Source of the DNA: Blastomussa wellsi
Lineage: Eukaryota > Cnidaria > Anthozoa > Scleractinia > Plerogyridae
Direction of reading: 5' to 3'
DNA: 64,000 nucleotides
Assembly: GCA_947652115.1 (NCBI GenBank)
Contig: OX393561.1
Span: 43,110,113-43,174,112, forward strand
In this document: one piece after another, positions 60,749-64,000 of the stretch
Layout of the letters: each line of letters begins with the position of its first letter
Numbering within the stretch: position 1 is the stretch's first letter
Program-made: the position numbers and the translations under genes
Notes under the pieces: generated by a model
The model's input: the letters and a program-made list of their open reading frames with translations, nothing else
Told to the model about the DNA's origin: nothing
Databases searched by the model: none

Positions 60749-61370
60749 GGCACTGGTGACAAGCTTAAAAACAATGACAAAATTAATACTGTACTACCGA
60801 AAGCATTCTCGTGCCCAGAGGTCAGCACCAAGGAATCGAGACCTCTGGCCACAACCAAATTGTGAGCATGCGTAGAGAACTCGTTTTGTAGCTATCAGGA
60901 AATCAGATTTGTCAGATTTGACTTTGTGCATGCGCAGAGTGACGGGAAGTCCGTGAATCGCGGACTTCCGGTGTTGGACCTTCCCAGAGATCGCGATTCT
61001 TGGCGTTTCTTTAATTTTACACTGCAAGACGGACTTGACAGTAGCGACGATTTCAAAATGGTCCTATTTGATGTTGTGACCAGTAGAGATGACATGTTCA
61101 GCAACAGCATAGGCGTGACCATCTTTTGTGAGAGCCTTGAAATGTTCGGTCTTCCTGTCAAGTAATTGTCGTTTGGTTTTACCGACGTAGAAGGAATCAC
61201 AGTCCCAACAATGAGCCTTACTTGCAGTGTAAAATTAAAGAAACGCTATTTATCAGTGACTTAGCGAGATCGAGCCTGGAACAGGCTATTTATTTATTAA
61301 TTTCCACCTGAAGTGTCAACTTTCGGTAGTATCAATTTTGTCATGGCTTTTTAGCTTGTCACCAGTGACT
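60749..61370. mobile_element. Inverted-repeat element enclosing a Penelope-like fragment
   Basis: CACTGGTGACAAGC at 60751 is mirrored by GCTTGTCACCAGTG ending near 61367, and similarity runs inward through TGACAAAATT and ACTACCGAAAG. A second inner pair (GCGTTTCTTTAATTTTACAC) flanks the coding fragment. Confidence 0.65.
61015..61219 (-). pseudogene. GIY-YIG endonuclease fragment, Penelope-like
   Basis: The minus-strand frame reads KAHCWDCDSFYVGKTKRQL, then LDRKTEHFKAL, then AEHVISTGHNIK, a TAG (61064-61066) where the related protein probably has Trp, and DHFEIVA. The C-x2-C pair before FYVGKT-x-R and the later EH match the GIY-YIG endonuclease of Penelope-like retroelements. No reverse transcriptase part was seen nearby. 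Confidence 0.65.
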
Positions 61371-62848
61371 CTCTTATTTTTTAATTTTTTAAAATGTTTT
61401 GTAACAGTTATAACCGCCACTTCTGAAGATGTAGATTGAAGCATACGAAACGTCAAGTTAATGTAAAGTTTAGTAGACCATGCGTTGTCTATTGATAATG
61501 TTTGTAACCGCCCTTTATTTAAGAAATAGAAAACATGTACCGTGTCTCCATCGAGTTATAGAAACACGATTTTTAACCAATCAGCGCGCGTATTTTCTGA
61601 GGACTGTTTTCTAAATTTGCATTGTTTTGATATCTATTCCAGGGCCACAGATACATCAAAATAACGCAAGTCAAACAGAAGTTAAAGTCATTTTTACTTG
61701 CGCTCTTTCCACACATAGAATTAAGGGCAATTTTCGAACCTTTCTCATACATTTCTTACATTTAATATGTCGCGTAAATCACACACAACGTATGGGCCGC
61801 TTGTGCAGCAGATTAATATTGCTTTTTCTGCGTGACTGGTAATTTGGATTGACCAATGAGAGTGCTCTCGTCACTTCCTTGCGTGCTTCGTAACAGAACA
61901 AAGCACTCTCCAGGCTTTTTCATTTGTTAAATAAAACACGGTAAACAGACAACAGAAAATGGACGTTTTCTTGAGGTAAATCAATTAATTCATAAATTCA
62001 ATTTATTTATCATTATATTATATTTTTATTAAATTTGTTAATTAATTCAATTTAGTAAACTTAGGAACTTATTTATTTAGTTATTTATTTCCAAAAATTG
62101 AATAAAGTGTTCTTTTCGTATTAAAATGGTCTGTATTAGGTTACTGATAATATAAACCCCATGTAGCGTTTTCGACATTGTCTATATACACTATAATAAC
62201 ATCTGATATCAATCGATAATCACTTTTTTTCGTCCACAGCGGACTCCTTGTCAAGTCTATTGAGATTCCCCCCTCCCCACCCAACGTTTGCGCATACAAT
62301 ACACAAGTGATCAGCCCCTGTGGATCAGAGAATGATAGCCAGGTAAAAGTAATAAAATAATAATAATAATAATAACAACAACAATATGAATGACACTGAT
62401 TTAGAGATAGAGCGGTGGAAAGGACGAGCATGAATTTAATAGACGGATTCTTGAATTTATAGATGTACGTGGGTCAAAAAGCGTTTTGATGAGAATAATA
62501 TTCACAGAATTTTTATGGTTTTCATTTTAATTTAATATTTGTAATCTGGAGAGTGAATTTTGAATAAAATTATTATTATTATTATTATTATTATTATTGA
62601 ATCCAACCTAGCTTTTCTTCTTACAACTCCTTATATTTCTACTGCTGCGTAATGCATTGAATAATCTAGTGCCATAACTTGTTTGGTGGTTCTAGGATGG
62701 CTGATGTCTTGAGCCTTTTTGTTGGGGGGTGGGGCATTATCTATATACAGTGGGAATTTTAATGCATTACATTTTCCCCTTTGTAACCCTAGTTCTTCTT
62801 CACTCTCGTACTTTTCACAGTTTCACAGTTAAATATTATTGCTACACG

Positions 62849-63530
62849 TGTAACTCCAAAGGATTGATGGTCCGTGTGAACTGTTATGTTACTGTTTTCT
62901 CTCGCAGCAAAAGGTTATCCGATCCTTTGGATGCAGTGTCTGATCCCCATACGTAGTTATCATACTCTTCGTTATTTACAGATGCACTACACAAGCAGAA
63001 CGAAAACTCGAATGGAAACAGCGATCAGTATGCTGGCAGCACGCAGTGGCGGATTCAGCGAGGGTCCGGACTCCCCTTACCTAACCGTTTTCATTTTACT
63101 ACTTGTTCGATGCTGAAATTCTCGCAACGGTAACTTTAGACTCCCTATCAAAAATGCCTGGATCCGCCCCTTGCATGGGCGTACGAGCCGGGGAGGCTTG
63201 GAGGGGGGCTGCAGCCCCCCCCCCCCCCCCCCCATATTTTGGGTAACTCTAACCTGCGAACAGGCGTTCTTATTTTTATTGGTGAGTAAAAAAAAAATTC
63301 TACCTCTCGAGGCAAAAATATGCATAGAACGCCTGATCGCATGTTAGGCCAACTCAGATTCTTTGGGCAGCAAGAGAAGTTGGGGCAAGGCAACTAGGGA
63401 GAATTTGTTGGGCAAATGGTTCACGTATGGGAACCAGACGCTGCGTCCAAAGGGTCAGATAACCCAATTTGCTGCTAAAGGAAGGAGTAACATAACAGTT
63501 CACACGGACCATCAACTCTTTTGAGTTACA
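62849..63530. mobile_element. Inverted-repeat element, ~0.68 kb, arms ~95 bp
   Basis: TGATGGTCCGTGTGAACTGT plus TATGTTACT, CAGCAAAAGGTTATC and CCTTTGGATGCAGTGTCTG on the left are mirrored on the right (63430-63530). A second element lies inside at about 63046-63165, with ends GTGGCGGATTCA and TGGATCCGCCCC, followed by a long C tract at ~63216-63233. Confidence 0.7.
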
Positions 63531-63679
63531 TTAGCCTCCTACGCAGGCGTTATTAGGGGATTGCGTTACCACTCGTCCCCACTAACGCCTGCTTAACCGC
63601 GACCAACATTCCTTTCTCATTGTCTCTCGCCAGACAAACTAACCAATCAGCATTTTCTGTAGGCATTCAAAACGATCGT

Positions 63680-63784
63680 TATAAAATTTCCCGCGAATCC
63701 GTTCTTCGCCGGCCCTGTTGGATACAATACTACTGTATTTCGATGGTTGAAACACCAAAATATTATTTATTGTGAATACAAGAG
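63680..63784 (+). promoter_or_regulatory. Possible promoter and first untranslated exon of a gene to the right
   Basis: TATAAAA at 63680-63686 is followed ~98 bp later by a strong donor CAAGAG|GTAAGC at 63784/63785. No ATG-initiated frame of note lies between, so it would be a 5' UTR exon. Confidence 0.3.
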
Positions 63785-64000
63785 GTAAGCGTGCGAGTCT
63801 GATTCTGTCATAAGTTGGAAGGGTTAATATTTTGGTAAAGATGATCTCTCTCCCATGAACATAACAGTGGATCAGAAATATTTATTTCAACGCTATAAAA
63901 TGCTACAACAGACTTCGCCAACTCGAAAACGCAAAGCGGAATTAATTTAGAAATCATCAAAGAGGTCCACATCCGTGGTATTTACGAGCGAACAAATCGA

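Larger units (their letters stand above)
60069..64000. other. Right-end repeat-rich region
   Basis: Apart from the elements listed, it contains a hairpin at about 60411-60470 (TCATATTAGACG and CGTCTTCTAATATGA), a repeat shared with 13838-13930 (TTAGCCTTACACCT, then GGCAACGAAAATTTAG) at 60486-60560, and (AAT)n/(TTA)n microsatellites at 62350-62380 and 62568-62600. No complete gene. Confidence 0.6.

Overview
The window looks like nuclear DNA of an anthozoan cnidarian, most likely a stony coral. It is AT-rich, its genes have many small GT-AG-spliced exons, and the introns and spacers are packed with miniature inverted-repeat elements, tRNA-derived SINEs and decayed transposons. Species was not determined.

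Layout. (1) 1-8282 is transposon territory. A 298-codon reading frame open to the left edge (1-896, minus) encodes an acidic, zinc-ribbon, transposase-like N-terminus. It is followed by a two-exon Gag-like CCHC gene (1940-3843, minus) whose intron is filled by a ~72-bp minisatellite. An identical 81-bp TATA-box segment lies upstream of both. Next is an apparently complete 4.35-kb PIF/Harbinger transposon (3937-8282), with a spliced DDE transposase, a convergent Myb-like accessory gene and 35-bp perfect terminal inverted repeats. (2) 8336-10083: first exons of a basic, BEN-family-like nuclear protein, carrying an in-frame TAG and cut by a 200-N gap. (3) 10437-25031: 19 exons of a C-Maf-inducing protein (CMIP) homologue. 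The PH-domain exons are not present. (4) 30506-37325: complete six-exon tail-anchored cytochrome b5. (5) 45841-54657: complete twelve-exon tyrosine aminotransferase (TAT). (6) 58200-60068: 5'-truncated non-LTR retrotransposon with an intact reverse transcriptase frame. (7) 60069-64000: repeats, a Penelope-type GIY-YIG fragment, and a possible first exon of a gene running off the right edge.

The three host genes are all on the plus strand and have unrelated jobs: signalling adaptor, haem electron carrier and tyrosine catabolism. Nothing suggests they form a functional cluster. Their introns hold many short elements with terminal inverted repeats, several of them dispersed families seen two or three times here. 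Decayed protein fragments inside these elements (a RecQ-like helicase exon, a THAP start and a GIY-YIG domain) are the main items not captured by long open frames.
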